The notes under the pieces: generated by a model | Database searches by the model: none | Told to the model about the DNA's origin: nothing | The model's input: the letters and a program-made list of their open reading frames with translations, nothing else | Assembly (NCBI GenBank): GCA_963788205.1 | Contig: CAWBGG010000002.1 | Location: 930,001 to 994,000 of the forward strand | Direction: 5' to 3' | Source: CAVVMA01 sp963788205 | GTDB lineage: Bacteria; Desulfobacterota; Binatia; Binatales; Binataceae | DNA: 64,000 nt | Position numbers and translations under genes: made by a program | In this document: positions 36,427 through 45,066 of the stretch, one piece after another | How the letters are laid out: every line of letters begins with the position of its first letter | Position numbering within the stretch: the first letter of the stretch is position 1

Positions 36427-36693
36427 ATGGCCATCAGCAAAGTAGTGTCTATAACCCTTCCATCTGAAGTGCTAGCCCGGGCGGAGCGTCTGGCAAGGAA
36501 AGAACGCTGCACGATGAGCGAGCTTATCCGCGAGGCGTTGCGACGCTACCAGCGAGAGCGCGAGTGGGACGAACTCAATGCTTACGGCAGGGCCAAAGCC
36601 GCGGCCGCTGGAATAGCCGAGGCGGACGTGCCCCGCGTCGTCAAGCAGTTCCGTAAGGAGCGCCGCGCCGCCCGCCAGAGACGCGCCGGGTGA
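36427..36693 (+). CDS. CopG/RHH antitoxin
   Basis: 88 residues. Ribbon-helix-helix: KVVSITLPSEVLARAERLARKERCTMSELIREALRRY. The C-terminal tail is Arg/Lys-rich. Its stop overlaps the GTG of a PIN-domain gene (GTGA), the usual antitoxin-toxin coupling, but that toxin is broken. Confidence 0.8.
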   Translation: MAISKVVSITLPSEVLARAERLARKERCTMSELIREALRRYQREREWDELNAYGRAKAAAAGIAEADVPRVVKQFRKERRAARQRRAG

Positions 36694-37069
36694 TAACGGT
36701 CGTCCTCGACACCAACGTTTTCATCTCTGCGTTCGGACCACGGCGTTTTCCTGCGCCGCTGATGAACTCGTCCATCGCCGCGTGCCTGATCGTCAGGACA
36801 TGAACGACCCTGCGCGATTCGTCGATTTCGTAAATGACCCGGTACACGTCGCGTTTCGGGCCATAGAGCAAATGCCGTAACCGCCGTTTGGCCTTTTTGC
36901 TCTCGGGAGCTACGGGGCAGCGGCGCGGTAACCGCTCAAGCGTATGGATCGCCTCTTCGAGCCCGTTGAACCAGCGCGCAGCCGCCGCCGAATCGTCGGC
37001 CGAGATTCGCTGATAGAGGTAATCGAAGTCCCGCTCTGCGCGGAGGGTCAATTCAACGCGATACGCCAT
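36641..37069 (-). CDS. RelE/ParE-family toxin with overrun C-terminus
   Basis: 142 residues from ATG 37069. ParE fold: YRVELTLRAERDFDYLYQRIS, GLEEAIHTLERLPRRCPVAPES, LRHLLYGPKRDVYRVIYEID, VHVLTIRHAAMDEF. The family usually ends near residue 100-107; here about 35 extra residues are read from the antisense strand of the PIN fragment and the CopG gene. Overlaps its antitoxin by 17 bases. Confidence 0.8.
   Translation of the reverse strand: MAYRVELTLRAERDFDYLYQRISADDSAAAARWFNGLEEAIHTLERLPRRCPVAPESKKAKRRLRHLLYGPKRDVYRVIYEIDESRRVVHVLTIRHAAMDEFISGAGKRRGPNAEMKTLVSRTTVITRRVSGGRRGAPYGTA
36690..36743 (+). pseudogene. 5' fragment of a PIN-domain toxin gene
   Basis: GTG 36690 opens MITVVLDTNVFISAFG, the conserved first strand of PIN nucleases with the first catalytic Asp. 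After about 18 codons the sequence becomes the 3' end of the opposite-strand ParE-like gene, and the frame closes at 36801-36803. The toxin was cut off by recombination or insertion of the neighbouring module. Confidence 0.7.
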
Positions 37070-37343
37070 GGCGCCGGCGCAACTCGTCGAACACTTTGCG
37101 GGCCGGGCGCGTCCGTCCGTGGACGATATCGTCCACGCCTTGCCGGACAGCCTCGTAAACGTCGGCGCGGGCGGCGCTGTCGAGCAAGCGCTGATAGGAT
37201 TCCGCGTCTTGCACAACAGCCTCGGCCTTGCCATTGACGGTCAGGACCACCGGCCGCTTGCTTTTCTTCATCTCCCTAAGAAATTTTCCCGATTTGCGCC
37301 GGAAATTCGTCAGGGATTGAATGTCCTTAGTGATGTCGAGCAT
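37053..37343 (-). CDS. Phd/YefM-family antitoxin
   Basis: 96 residues from ATG 37343. Phd/YefM pattern: TNFRRKSGKFLREMKKSKRPVVLTVNGKAEAVVQDAESYQRLLD. First gene of the module, with a perfect palindrome (37361-37380) just upstream for autoregulation. Confidence 0.85.
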   Translation of the reverse strand: MLDITKDIQSLTNFRRKSGKFLREMKKSKRPVVLTVNGKAEAVVQDAESYQRLLDSAARADVYEAVRQGVDDIVHGRTRPARKVFDELRRRHGVSR

Positions 37344-37360
37344 GACTCCCAATGTTAGCA

Positions 37361-37380
37361 TAGCACCTAATTAGGTGCTA
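37361..37380. promoter_or_regulatory. operator palindrome of the Phd/ParE module
   Basis: Perfect 20-base palindrome TAGCACCTAATTAGGTGCTA, 17 bases before the antitoxin ATG. A TATGCT box begins inside it on the minus strand, so the bound antitoxin could block the promoter. Confidence 0.7.
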
Positions 37381-37412
37381 CCCGCACCAGAGCGTTTTGT
37401 AAAGATGAGGAA

Positions 37413-38876
37413 CTAGCGCGCGGCGTCGGCCGAGCGATCGTCGCCGGCTTCGAACAGATGGAGCTGGCCGGCGCCGGAGGATTGGGGAATCGGCACCGGA
37501 TAGTTGCCGGTGAAGCAGGCGTCGCAGAAGCCCTCACGCTGGCCGTCCAGGAACGAGTACAAGCCGTCCCAGCTTAAGTAACCCAACGAGTCGGCGTCGA
37601 TCGATTGGCGGATCTCTTCGATCGACATATGCGAGGCGACCAACTCCTCGCGGGTGGGCGTGTCGATTCCATAGAAGCATGAGTTAGTGTGCGGCGGCGC
37701 AGCGATCCGCACGTGGACCTCGCGCGCGCCGGCCTGCCGCAGCATCGGGATTACCTTGCTCAGCGTGGTCCCGCGCACCAGCGAGTCCTCGATCAGCACC
37801 ACGCGCTTGCCGACCAGCAGTTCGACCACCGGATTGAACTTTATCTTGACCCCGAAATGGCGAATCGCCTGGCGCGGCTCGATAAAGGTGCGGCCGACGT
37901 AGTGGCTGCGCACCAGCGCCATCTCGAACGGCAGCCCCGACTCCTCGGCAAAGCCAAGCGCGGCCGCGTTGCCCGAGTCGGGCACCGGCACGACGATATC
38001 AGCGTCGGCGGGACATTCGCGCGCCAGCGCCTTGCCCTGCATTTTGCGCACCGAATAGACGTTGCGCCCGTAAAGCAGGCTGTCGGGCCGCGCGAAATAA
38101 ACGTACTCGAAGATGCATCGCTTGGTCGGCGCGATCGGAAACGGCCTGAGCGAGCGCATCCCGTCTTCGTTGATTACCAGCAACTCGCCCGGCTCGATCT
38201 CGCGCACGTACTCGGCGCGCACCAGATCCAGCGCGCAGGTTTCCGAGGCGATGATCGGCGAGCCGTTCAGATTTCCCAGCACCAGCGGACGGAAGCCGAA
38301 CGGATCCCGCACCGCCATCAGCTCGCGTTCGGTGAGCATCACCAGCGAATAGGCGCCGCGCACCTGCGCGAGCGCGTCGGCGACCCGATCGGCCATCGTC
38401 GGCGCCTTCGAGGTCGCAATCAGATGGAGAATGATCTCGCTGTCGGACGACGACTGGAATATCGAGCCTGAGCTTTCCAGGCGTTCGCGCAGCTCCTGGA
38501 AGTTCACCAGGTTGCCGTTGTGCGCGAGCGCCAGACCGCCGTGGGCGTATTCGACCACCACCGGCTGGCAGTTCTTGAGCGTGGTAGAGCCCGCCGTCGA
38601 GTAGCGGTTATGCCCGATCGCGCTGGTGCCCTCCAGGCGCTCGATTACGCTGCTGTTGAAGACGTCCGCGACCAGACCCATCCCGCGATGCGAGATCAAC
38701 GACTTGCCGTTGGACGAGACGATTCCCGACGATTCCTGCCCGCGATGTTGCAGCGCGTAGAGTCCCAGGTAGACCAGATTGGCGGCCTCGGGATGGCCGT
38801 ACACGCCGAACACGCCGCACTCGTCGTGGAAGGCGTCGAGCGGGTCTTCGAGCACCGGGTCGCGGTTTTCAATCAT
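37413..38876 (-). CDS. purF: amidophosphoribosyltransferase
   Basis: 487 residues. First committed step of purine synthesis. The nucleophile is the Cys of HDECGVFG, after a propeptide of about 19 residues; YALQHRGQESSGI, GHNRYSTAGSTTLKNCQP, HNGNLVN, and PRPP motif VVLIEDSLVRGTTLSKVI. Last gene of the dut-purB-C-S-Q-L-F row, six bases after purL. Confidence 0.96.
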   Translation of the reverse strand: MIENRDPVLEDPLDAFHDECGVFGVYGHPEAANLVYLGLYALQHRGQESSGIVSSNGKSLISHRGMGLVADVFNSSVIERLEGTSAIGHNRYSTAGSTTLKNCQPVVVEYAHGGLALAHNGNLVNFQELRERLESSGSIFQSSSDSEIILHLIATSKAPTMADRVADALAQVRGAYSLVMLTERELMAVRDPFGFRPLVLGNLNGSPIIASETCALDLVRAEYVREIEPGELLVINEDGMRSLRPFPIAPTKRCIFEYVYFARPDSLLYGRNVYSVRKMQGKALARECPADADIVVPVPDSGNAAALGFAEESGLPFEMALVRSHYVGRTFIEPRQAIRHFGVKIKFNPVVELLVGKRVVLIEDSLVRGTTLSKVIPMLRQAGAREVHVRIAAPPHTNSCFYGIDTPTREELVASHMSIEEIRQSIDADSLGYLSWDGLYSFLDGQREGFCDACFTGNYPVPIPQSSGAGQLHLFEAGDDRSADAAR

Positions 38877-38882
38877 GGCCGA

Positions 38883-41126
38883 CTAACCGCTTCGGAATTG
38901 CCGCCTCGGAATTGCCTGTTCGTAAATCCGTTGCAGTTCACCAACGTCGTCGTCGATTAGCGCCGCGATCCGAAGCTTCGGCTCCGCGATCACCCGGCCG
39001 ATAACGGCGCACTCCAACCCCGGAAAAAGCTCCTTCACCCGCGCGACATTTTCGGGCGCAACCGACATGACCACGGTCGAGGGGCCCTCCCCGAACAATT
39101 CCACGGTCGCGTCTCCTTGCGCGGCCAGCGCGTCGATTTGCGCGCCGATCACGCCGGCGGGGCCGAAGCAGGCCTCCGCCAGTGTCACGCCCAGCCCGCC
39201 CTCAGACACATCGTGAGCCGATCTTATCAGCCCCAGTTCCGCGCCGCCAACCAGGCCGCCGATCAGGGTCCGCTCGCGCGCCAGATCGATTGGTTCGAGC
39301 GAGCCTCCCGCGGCATGGACCAGGGCGGCAAGCTCGCTGGCGGCGAGCGACGGCGGCGCGGTGCGCACCAACACGATCGCGTCGCCGGGATGGCTGAAGA
39401 AACTCGTGACGTGGCGCGCGACATCGCTGAACAGCCCGACCATCGCGATCGTCGGCGTGGGCGGAATCGCGCGGCCTTCGGTCTCGTTATAGAAGCTCAC
39501 GTTGCCGCTCACGACCGGCGTGCCAAACGCGAGCGCGGCGTCGCGCAGTCCTTCGACTCCGCGGATGAACTGCCACATGATTTCGGGGCGCTCGGGATTG
39601 CCATAATTGAGGCAGTTGGTGATTCCTACCGGATGCGCGCCCACGCAGGCGACGTTGCGCGCCGCCTCGACCACCGTCGCGATCGCACCGAGGTAGGGAT
39701 CGATCGCGCAGGCGCGCGGGTTCGAATCGACCTTGAGCGCAAGACCGCGCCGCGATCCCTTGATTCGCAGCACTGCGGCGTCGCCGCCGGGACCTGCGAT
39801 CGTGTTGCTCAATACCAGCGAATCATACTGCCGGTACACCCATCGCTTGGAGGCCACGTTGGGACTATCGAGCAACAGGCGCAAGGCCTCGCGCGGCGCG
39901 GTCGCCCCCGGCGCGGGCGTATCGCGCAGCTCGATCGCGCGGGCCGGCGCGCGTTTGGGCTCGGCCGCCGGACGATCGTAGATCGGAGCGTCGTCGGCCA
40001 GCGATCGCACCGGAATATCGGCGACCAGTTGGCCCGCGAATCGCACGCGCCAGCGATCGCCTTCGGTAACGTGCCCGATCACGGCCGCATGCAGGTCCCA
40101 TTTGTCGAACACGCGGGTCAGCTCGGACTCGCGCCCACGCTCGCATACGATCAGCATCCGCTCTTGCGATTCGGAGAGCAGGATTTCATAGGCTGTGAGT
40201 CCCGGCTCGCGCAGCGGAACGCGGTCGAGGTCCAGATCGATTCCGACGCCGCCGCGCGCCGCCATCTCGCTCGACGATGAGGTCAGCCCGGCGGCGCCCA
40301 TGTCCTGAATCGCGACGATCGCGCCGGTGCGCATCGCCTCTAGGCAGGCCTCGATCAGGAGTTTTTCGGTGAACGGATCGCCCACCTGCACGGTGGGCCG
40401 TTTCGCCTCGCTGGACGCGTCGAATTCCGCCGAGGCCAGCAAGCTCGCGCCGTGGATACCATCGCGGCCGGTCGCCGATCCGACGTAGATTACCGGATTG
40501 CCGATCCCACTGGCGCGCGCGCTGAACAGCTCGCCCTTGCGCGCGAGCCCGAGCGAGAACGCGTTCACCAGGATATTCCCGTTGTAGGCCTCGTCGAACA
40601 TCACTTCGCCCGCGACCGTCGGCACGCCGACGCAATTGCCGTAGCCGCCGATTCCGCCGACCACGCCGCCCAGCAGATAGCGGGTGCGCGGATGGTCGAA
40701 CGAGCCGAACTTGAGCGAATCCATGCTCGCGATCTGCCGCGCGCCCATCGTGAAGATGTCGCGCAGGATGCCGCCGACGCCGGTGGCCGCGCCCTGATGC
40801 GGCTCGACGAACGAGGGATGGTTGTGGCTTTCGATCTTGAACACGGCGACCCATCCGTCGCCGACGTTGATCGCGCCCGCGTTTTCGCCCGGCCCCTGCA
40901 CCACCAATTCCGAGCGCGACGGCAGCATCCGCAGATGGCGCCGCGAGGATTTATACGAGCAATGCTCCGACCACATCACGGAGAACACGCCGAGCTCGGT
41001 ACGGGTCGGCGTGCGGTCGAGCGTGCGTTCGATTACGCGGAATTCGTCTGTGGTGAGCCCGTGTGCGTACGCCTGCCCGAGGTCAACCGGGACTTCCCCT
41101 GGTATCGGCGTCGGCGGCTCGCTCAT
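38883..41126 (-). CDS. purL: phosphoribosylformylglycinamidine synthase subunit PurL
   Basis: 747 residues, the small PurL type that works with PurQ and PurS. FSVMWSEHCSYKSSRRHL (ATP/FGAR site), ESHNHPSFVEPHQGAATGVGGI, AIQDMGAAGLTSSSSEMA, and the second half with ITNCLNYGNPE and AHDVSEGGLGVTLAE. ATGA overlap with purQ. Confidence 0.96.
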   Translation of the reverse strand: MSEPPTPIPGEVPVDLGQAYAHGLTTDEFRVIERTLDRTPTRTELGVFSVMWSEHCSYKSSRRHLRMLPSRSELVVQGPGENAGAINVGDGWVAVFKIESHNHPSFVEPHQGAATGVGGILRDIFTMGARQIASMDSLKFGSFDHPRTRYLLGGVVGGIGGYGNCVGVPTVAGEVMFDEAYNGNILVNAFSLGLARKGELFSARASGIGNPVIYVGSATGRDGIHGASLLASAEFDASSEAKRPTVQVGDPFTEKLLIEACLEAMRTGAIVAIQDMGAAGLTSSSSEMAARGGVGIDLDLDRVPLREPGLTAYEILLSESQERMLIVCERGRESELTRVFDKWDLHAAVIGHVTEGDRWRVRFAGQLVADIPVRSLADDAPIYDRPAAEPKRAPARAIELRDTPAPGATAPREALRLLLDSPNVASKRWVYRQYDSLVLSNTIAGPGGDAAVLRIKGSRRGLALKVDSNPRACAIDPYLGAIATVVEAARNVACVGAHPVGITNCLNYGNPERPEIMWQFIRGVEGLRDAALAFGTPVVSGNVSFYNETEGRAIPPTPTIAMVGLFSDVARHVTSFFSHPGDAIVLVRTAPPSLAASELAALVHAAGGSLEPIDLARERTLIGGLVGGAELGLIRSAHDVSEGGLGVTLAEACFGPAGVIGAQIDALAAQGDATVELFGEGPSTVVMSVAPENVARVKELFPGLECAVIGRVIAEPKLRIAALIDDDVGELQRIYEQAIPRRQFRSG

Positions 41127-41812
41127 CCGACGCTCGCCAGGATCGAGCGGAACAGCGCCAGCCCGTCCTCGCCGCCCAGCATCGGCTCGACAGCGTGCTC
41201 CGGATGGGGCATCAGGCCGAAGACGTTGAAGCGCTGGTTGGCGACGCCGGCGATCGCGTGGGTCGAGCCGTTGAGATTGGCGGTTTCGGCTTCGACACCG
41301 TTCGCATCGACGTAGCGCAGGATCACCTGCCCCCGCTCCTCCATCTGGCGCAGCTCCGCTTCAGGCGCGAAGTACGCGCCCTCGCCATGTTTAATCGGGA
41401 GCTTCAGCAGGTCGCCCTGGTGCGCCGCACGAGTGAACGGCGTGGCTGCGTTGTCGACGCGGACGTGCACGCGCTCGCATATGAACGACAGCGTGCGATT
41501 CGGCCGCAGCGCGCCGGGCAGCAGATGGGCCTCGCATAGGACCTGAAAGCCGTTGCAGATGCCGACTACGAATCCACCGTCGCCGGCAAAGCGCGCGACG
41601 CTCTTCATGATCGGCGAGAAGCGCGCGATCGCGCCGCATCGCAGGTAATCGCCGTAGCTGAATCCACCGGGCAGCACGACACAGTCGGCGCCGTTGAGAC
41701 TTTCGTCCTTGTGCCAAAGGAAGAAGGCGTTCTGGCCCATCACGTCGCGCAACGCGTACAAAGCGTCGCCGTCATCCAGCGAGCCGGGAAACCTGACGAC
41801 ACCCCACTTCAT
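41123..41812 (-). CDS. purQ: phosphoribosylformylglycinamidine synthase subunit PurQ
   Basis: 229 residues. Class I glutaminase: VVLPGGFSYGDYLRCGAIA, nucleophile VVGICNGFQVL, LMPHPEHA. It supplies ammonia to PurL. Confidence 0.96.
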   Translation of the reverse strand: MKWGVVRFPGSLDDGDALYALRDVMGQNAFFLWHKDESLNGADCVVLPGGFSYGDYLRCGAIARFSPIMKSVARFAGDGGFVVGICNGFQVLCEAHLLPGALRPNRTLSFICERVHVRVDNAATPFTRAAHQGDLLKLPIKHGEGAYFAPEAELRQMEERGQVILRYVDANGVEAETANLNGSTHAIAGVANQRFNVFGLMPHPEHAVEPMLGGEDGLALFRSILASVG

Positions 41813-41847
41813 GACGCGAAGTAGCCTCGACTCCCTCTGCTCCGATT

Positions 41848-41968
41848 CCCTCTCCCTGCGGGAGAGGGTGCCGAGCTTGGCGAGGCGGGTGAGGGCGATA
41901 CGACCAGAAATTGCGGTGGCACAGGCTTAAGCCTGTGCCACTCCTCGCCCTCTCCCGGAGGGAGAGGG
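41848..41968. repeat. composite dispersed repeat between purQ and purS
   Basis: Two CTCTCCC palindromes (about 41848-41868 and 41949-41967) flank a perfect 26-base palindrome at 41916-41941 with core GGCACAGGCTTAAGCCTGTG. The whole block is roughly a mirror image. It lies inside the pur operon and could form strong mRNA hairpins. Confidence 0.7.
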
Positions 41969-42002
41969 AACATCTCCAGACTGGCTGGCCCGCGATCGTT
42001 CA

Positions 42003-42245
42003 TCACGCTTCCACCTCGAAGCGGAAGTCCTCGATAATTGGATTGGCCAGCAACTGCTCGCACATCTTCTGCGCTGCCGCGCGCGCCTCTTCGGCTGACG
42101 CCGCGTCGACATCGAGCAGGATATATTTCCCGATTCTCACTCCCGCCACGCCCTTGAAGCCGAGGCTCTTGAGCGCATGCTCGACGGCCTTGCCCTGCGG
42201 ATCGAGGATGCCGCTGCGGGGCGTAACGAACACCTTTACCTGCAA
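42003..42245 (-). CDS. purS: phosphoribosylformylglycinamidine synthase subunit PurS
   Basis: 80 residues, usual length. VKVFVTPRSGILDPQGKAVEHALKSLGF, then VRIGKYILLDVD. Third component of the PurLQS complex. Confidence 0.95.
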   Translation of the reverse strand: MQVKVFVTPRSGILDPQGKAVEHALKSLGFKGVAGVRIGKYILLDVDAASAEEARAAAQKMCEQLLANPIIEDFRFEVEA

Positions 42246-42276
42246 GTTGCGTCCCTCTGGCCGCGGCGACGCGCGG

Positions 42277-42993
42277 TCAACTTTCGACCCGCCGCAGCAT
42301 CTCGTGGTAGGCGTCCTCGACTCCGCCGAGGTCGCGGCGGAAACGATCCTTGTCCAGCTTCTCGTGCGTGTCCTTGTCCCAGAAGCGGCAGGTGTCGGGA
42401 CAGATTTCGTCGCCGAGCAGCACGCGTCCGTGGAAACGCCCGAATTCGAGCTTGAAGTCCACCAAAATGATATTGCGCCGGTCCAGGAAGTTGCGCAGCA
42501 CGTCGTTGACGCGCAGCGCCAGCTCGTTGATTTGGCGCAACTCGTCCGGCGTAGCCCATCCGAACGCGACCGCGTGGTCGGCGATTATCAGCGGATCGTC
42601 GAGCGGGTCTGACTTGTAGTAGTACTCGATGATCGGATACGGCAACGGCTCGCCCTCGGCGCGTCCGAGCCGCTTCGCCATCGAGCCGGCCACGAGATTG
42701 CGCACCACTACCTCGACCGGGATTATCGTGAGCCGCTTGCAGAGCATCTCGCGATCGTTCAGCCGGCGTACGAAATGGGTTGCGACGCCCGCGCGCTCGA
42801 GCAGGTTGAAGAACAGCTCCGACATGCGGTTGTTGACGATCCCCTTGTCCTCAATCGTGCCGCGCTTTTTGGCGTTAAACGCGGTCGCGTCGTCTTTGAA
42901 ATAGGCGATTACGAGGTCGGGGTCGGAAGTCGCGTAGAGCTTCTTCGCCTTGCCCTCGTAAAACATCTCGAGCTTTTCGGGCGCTGCTTCCAT
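42277..42993 (-). CDS. purC: phosphoribosylaminoimidazole-succinocarboxamide synthase
   Basis: 238 residues from ATG 42993, chosen for the GGAG site seven bases upstream (ATG 43005 also in frame). FYEGKAKKLYATSDPD, VEVVVRNLVAGSMAKRLG, LVDFKLEFGR, and EICPDTCRFWD are SAICAR synthetase landmarks. Confidence 0.95.
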   Translation of the reverse strand: MEAAPEKLEMFYEGKAKKLYATSDPDLVIAYFKDDATAFNAKKRGTIEDKGIVNNRMSELFFNLLERAGVATHFVRRLNDREMLCKRLTIIPVEVVVRNLVAGSMAKRLGRAEGEPLPYPIIEYYYKSDPLDDPLIIADHAVAFGWATPDELRQINELALRVNDVLRNFLDRRNIILVDFKLEFGRFHGRVLLGDEICPDTCRFWDKDTHEKLDKDRFRRDLGGVEDAYHEMLRRVES

Positions 42994-43124
42994 TGCTTGC
43001 TCCATCAGAGGTGCCGGCTTCAAATTACCCGCGCGCGTCCGGCCATACAAAAGCCGGTGCGTCGCGAATCAACAAAGCTCGCACGGTTATTCACATTCGA
43101 CGGCGCAGCCGCAGCGTGTCGGCC

Positions 43125-44552
43125 TCACTTGCGCCCCGGCACTGTCGCCACCGGCGCGGGCGCGAAGCGCTCGACCAGCTCGGCGGCGAGGCCGACGTAG
43201 GTGCGTGGCGTGAGCTTCAGCAGCGCCCGGCGCTCGGCCTCTTTGAGCGGTAGAGTCGCAACGAATTGCTCGATCGTTTTGCGATCGACCGCGCGGCCGC
43301 GCGTCAATTTCTTGAGCGCTTCGTACGGCCGCGCCATCCGATGACGGCGCATCACGGTCTGGATCGCCTCGGCCAGCACTTCCCACGCGGTTTCGTCGTC
43401 CAGGTCGGCCGCGATTCGCCGCTGGTTGAGCTCGATACGCTCCAGCCCGCGATCGATCGAGATCAGCGCCACGATCACGTGGCCGAACGCGCTGCCCACG
43501 CTCCGAATCGCGGTGCTGTCGCTGAGATCGCGCTGCCATCGCGAGATCGGAAGCTTGGTTCCCAGATGCTGAAACAGGGCGGTCGCGACGCCGAGATTAC
43601 CCTCGGCATTTTCGAAATCGATCGGATTTACCTTGTGCGGCATCGTCGAGGAGCCGGTCTCCCCCGCCATCGCTTTCTGCGCGAAATATCCGATCGCGAT
43701 ATAGCCCCACAGGTCGCGCGCGAAGCCGAGCAGGATCGTATCGATCCGCACCATCGTGTCGAACAGTTCGGCGATAAAATCGTGGCTCTCGATCTGGGTG
43801 GTGAGCGGATTCCAGACCAGCCCGAGGCCCTCGACGAAGGCGCGCGAATGCGCGATCCAATCGACCTCGGGACAGGCGGCTTGATGGGCGTTGAAGTTGC
43901 CCACCGCGCCGTTGAGCTTGCCGAGATATTCCTGGCGTTCGAGATGGCGCCGCTGGCGGTCCAGCCGCGCGGCGAAAATCGCCAGCTCCTTGCCCATCGT
44001 AGTGGGCGTGGCTTCCTGGCCATGGGTGCGCGCGAGCATCGCGGCCGACTTGTAGCGCCGCGCGAGCGCGGCGATCGTGTCGATGAGTACACAGAGCCTG
44101 GGGCTCAGCTCGCGCTCGACGAATTCCTTGAGCATCAGGGCGTAGGCGAGATTGTTGATGTCCTCCGACGTGCAGGCGAAATGGACCATCTCAATCGGCG
44201 CGCCGGGATCGATCGCGGGCAGTTTTTCCTTGACGAAATACTCGACCGCCTTGACGTCGTGATTGGTCTCCTTTTCGAGCGCCTTGACCCGGCGCGCATC
44301 GGCAGCCGAAAAGTCCGTGTAGAGCGCGCGCAGCCGCCGAGTGATCGCGGCGCTAGCCGGCGCAACCGCGTCGAGCGCGGAATTCGCCGCCAGCGAGAGA
44401 TACCACTCGACTTCGATCCGCACGCGATAGCGGATCAGCGCGAGCTCGCTGAAATAGTCGCGCAACACGGCGGTGCGGGCCCGATAGCGGCCGTCGATCG
44501 GAGTAATCGCGATCAGCGCGGCGTCGAGCTCGGCGTAATCCTGCGCTCTTTC
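43125..44552 (-). CDS. purB: adenylosuccinate lyase (start uncertain)
   Basis: About 475 residues, E. coli-type PurB. ITPIDGRYRARTAVLRDYFSE near the start, HFACTSEDINNLAYALML, LARTHGQEATPTTMGKE, and signature SSTMPHKVNPIDFENAEGN. Acts twice in purine synthesis. The homologous N-terminus should lie near 44510-44550, but no in-frame ATG, GTG or TTG exists there; the nearest are TTG 44642, GTG 44654 and TTG 44672, beyond a dispersed repeat (44566-44617). A CTG at 44516 is possible. The 5' end given is only a domain boundary. Confidence 0.9.
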   Translation of the reverse strand, partial: ERAQDYAELDAALIAITPIDGRYRARTAVLRDYFSELALIRYRVRIEVEWYLSLAANSALDAVAPASAAITRRLRALYTDFSAADARRVKALEKETNHDVKAVEYFVKEKLPAIDPGAPIEMVHFACTSEDINNLAYALMLKEFVERELSPRLCVLIDTIAALARRYKSAAMLARTHGQEATPTTMGKELAIFAARLDRQRRHLERQEYLGKLNGAVGNFNAHQAACPEVDWIAHSRAFVEGLGLVWNPLTTQIESHDFIAELFDTMVRIDTILLGFARDLWGYIAIGYFAQKAMAGETGSSTMPHKVNPIDFENAEGNLGVATALFQHLGTKLPISRWQRDLSDSTAIRSVGSAFGHVIVALISIDRGLERIELNQRRIAADLDDETAWEVLAEAIQTVMRRHRMARPYEALKKLTRGRAVDRKTIEQFVATLPLKEAERRALLKLTPRTYVGLAAELVERFAPAPVATVPGRK

Positions 44553-44565
44553 TTTCTTTCCCGCC

Positions 44566-44617
44566 CCTCTCCCTGACCAGGGAGAGGCCGCCGAGCGCTG
44601 CGCCCGGCGGGTGAGGG
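44566..44617. repeat. dispersed CTCTCCC palindrome between dut and purB
   Basis: CCTCTCCCTGACCAGGGAGAGG hairpin at 44566-44587 followed by the GCGGGTGAGGG tail at about 44607-44617. Same family as 17802-17852 and 41848-41968. It reads as open frame into purB. Confidence 0.7.
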
Positions 44618-44622
44618 TTTTA

Positions 44623-45066
44623 CTACCGGCCGGTATGTCCAAATCCGCCTTCACCGCGCGAACTCTCTTCAAGCTGATCTACTTCGACTATCTCAGCGCG
44701 CACGACCGGCGCGATCACCAACTGGGCGATTCGGTCGCCGGACCGAATCGAGACATCCTGCGCGCCGAGATTTACAAGTAATACTTTAACTTCGCCCCGG
44801 TAGTCGGCATCAATCGTGCCGGGCGCGTTGACCACGGTCAGCCCCTCATTTATAGCGCGCCCGCTGCGGGGACGCACCTGCCCCTCGAAGCCGGCCGGAA
44901 TCTGAATCGCGATTCCGGTCGGCACCGCCGCCCGCTCCATCGGGCGCAGGACCATCGGCTCATCGAGATCAGCCGAAAGGTCCATCCCCGCCGCGTGGGC
45001 GCTCTGGTACGCGGGGAGCGCGGCGGTGCTCGCGCGCAGTCGGCGAATTCTGATGACCGGGACCAT
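44623..45066 (-). CDS. dut: dUTP diphosphatase
   Basis: 147 residues from ATG 45066. Trimeric dUTPase motifs in order: AAGMDLSADL, RPRSGRAINEGL, VNAPGTIDADYRGEV, GDRIAQLVIAPV, and the C-terminal RGEGGFGHTGR. It removes dUTP and yields dUMP. Head of the minus-strand dut-pur row. Confidence 0.95.
   Translation of the reverse strand: MVPVIRIRRLRASTAALPAYQSAHAAGMDLSADLDEPMVLRPMERAAVPTGIAIQIPAGFEGQVRPRSGRAINEGLTVVNAPGTIDADYRGEVKVLLVNLGAQDVSIRSGDRIAQLVIAPVVRAEIVEVDQLEESSRGEGGFGHTGR

Noticed and set aside
43266..44576. 436-codon plus-strand frame opposite purB
   Set aside because: Shadow of purB; the minus strand has all PurB motifs.
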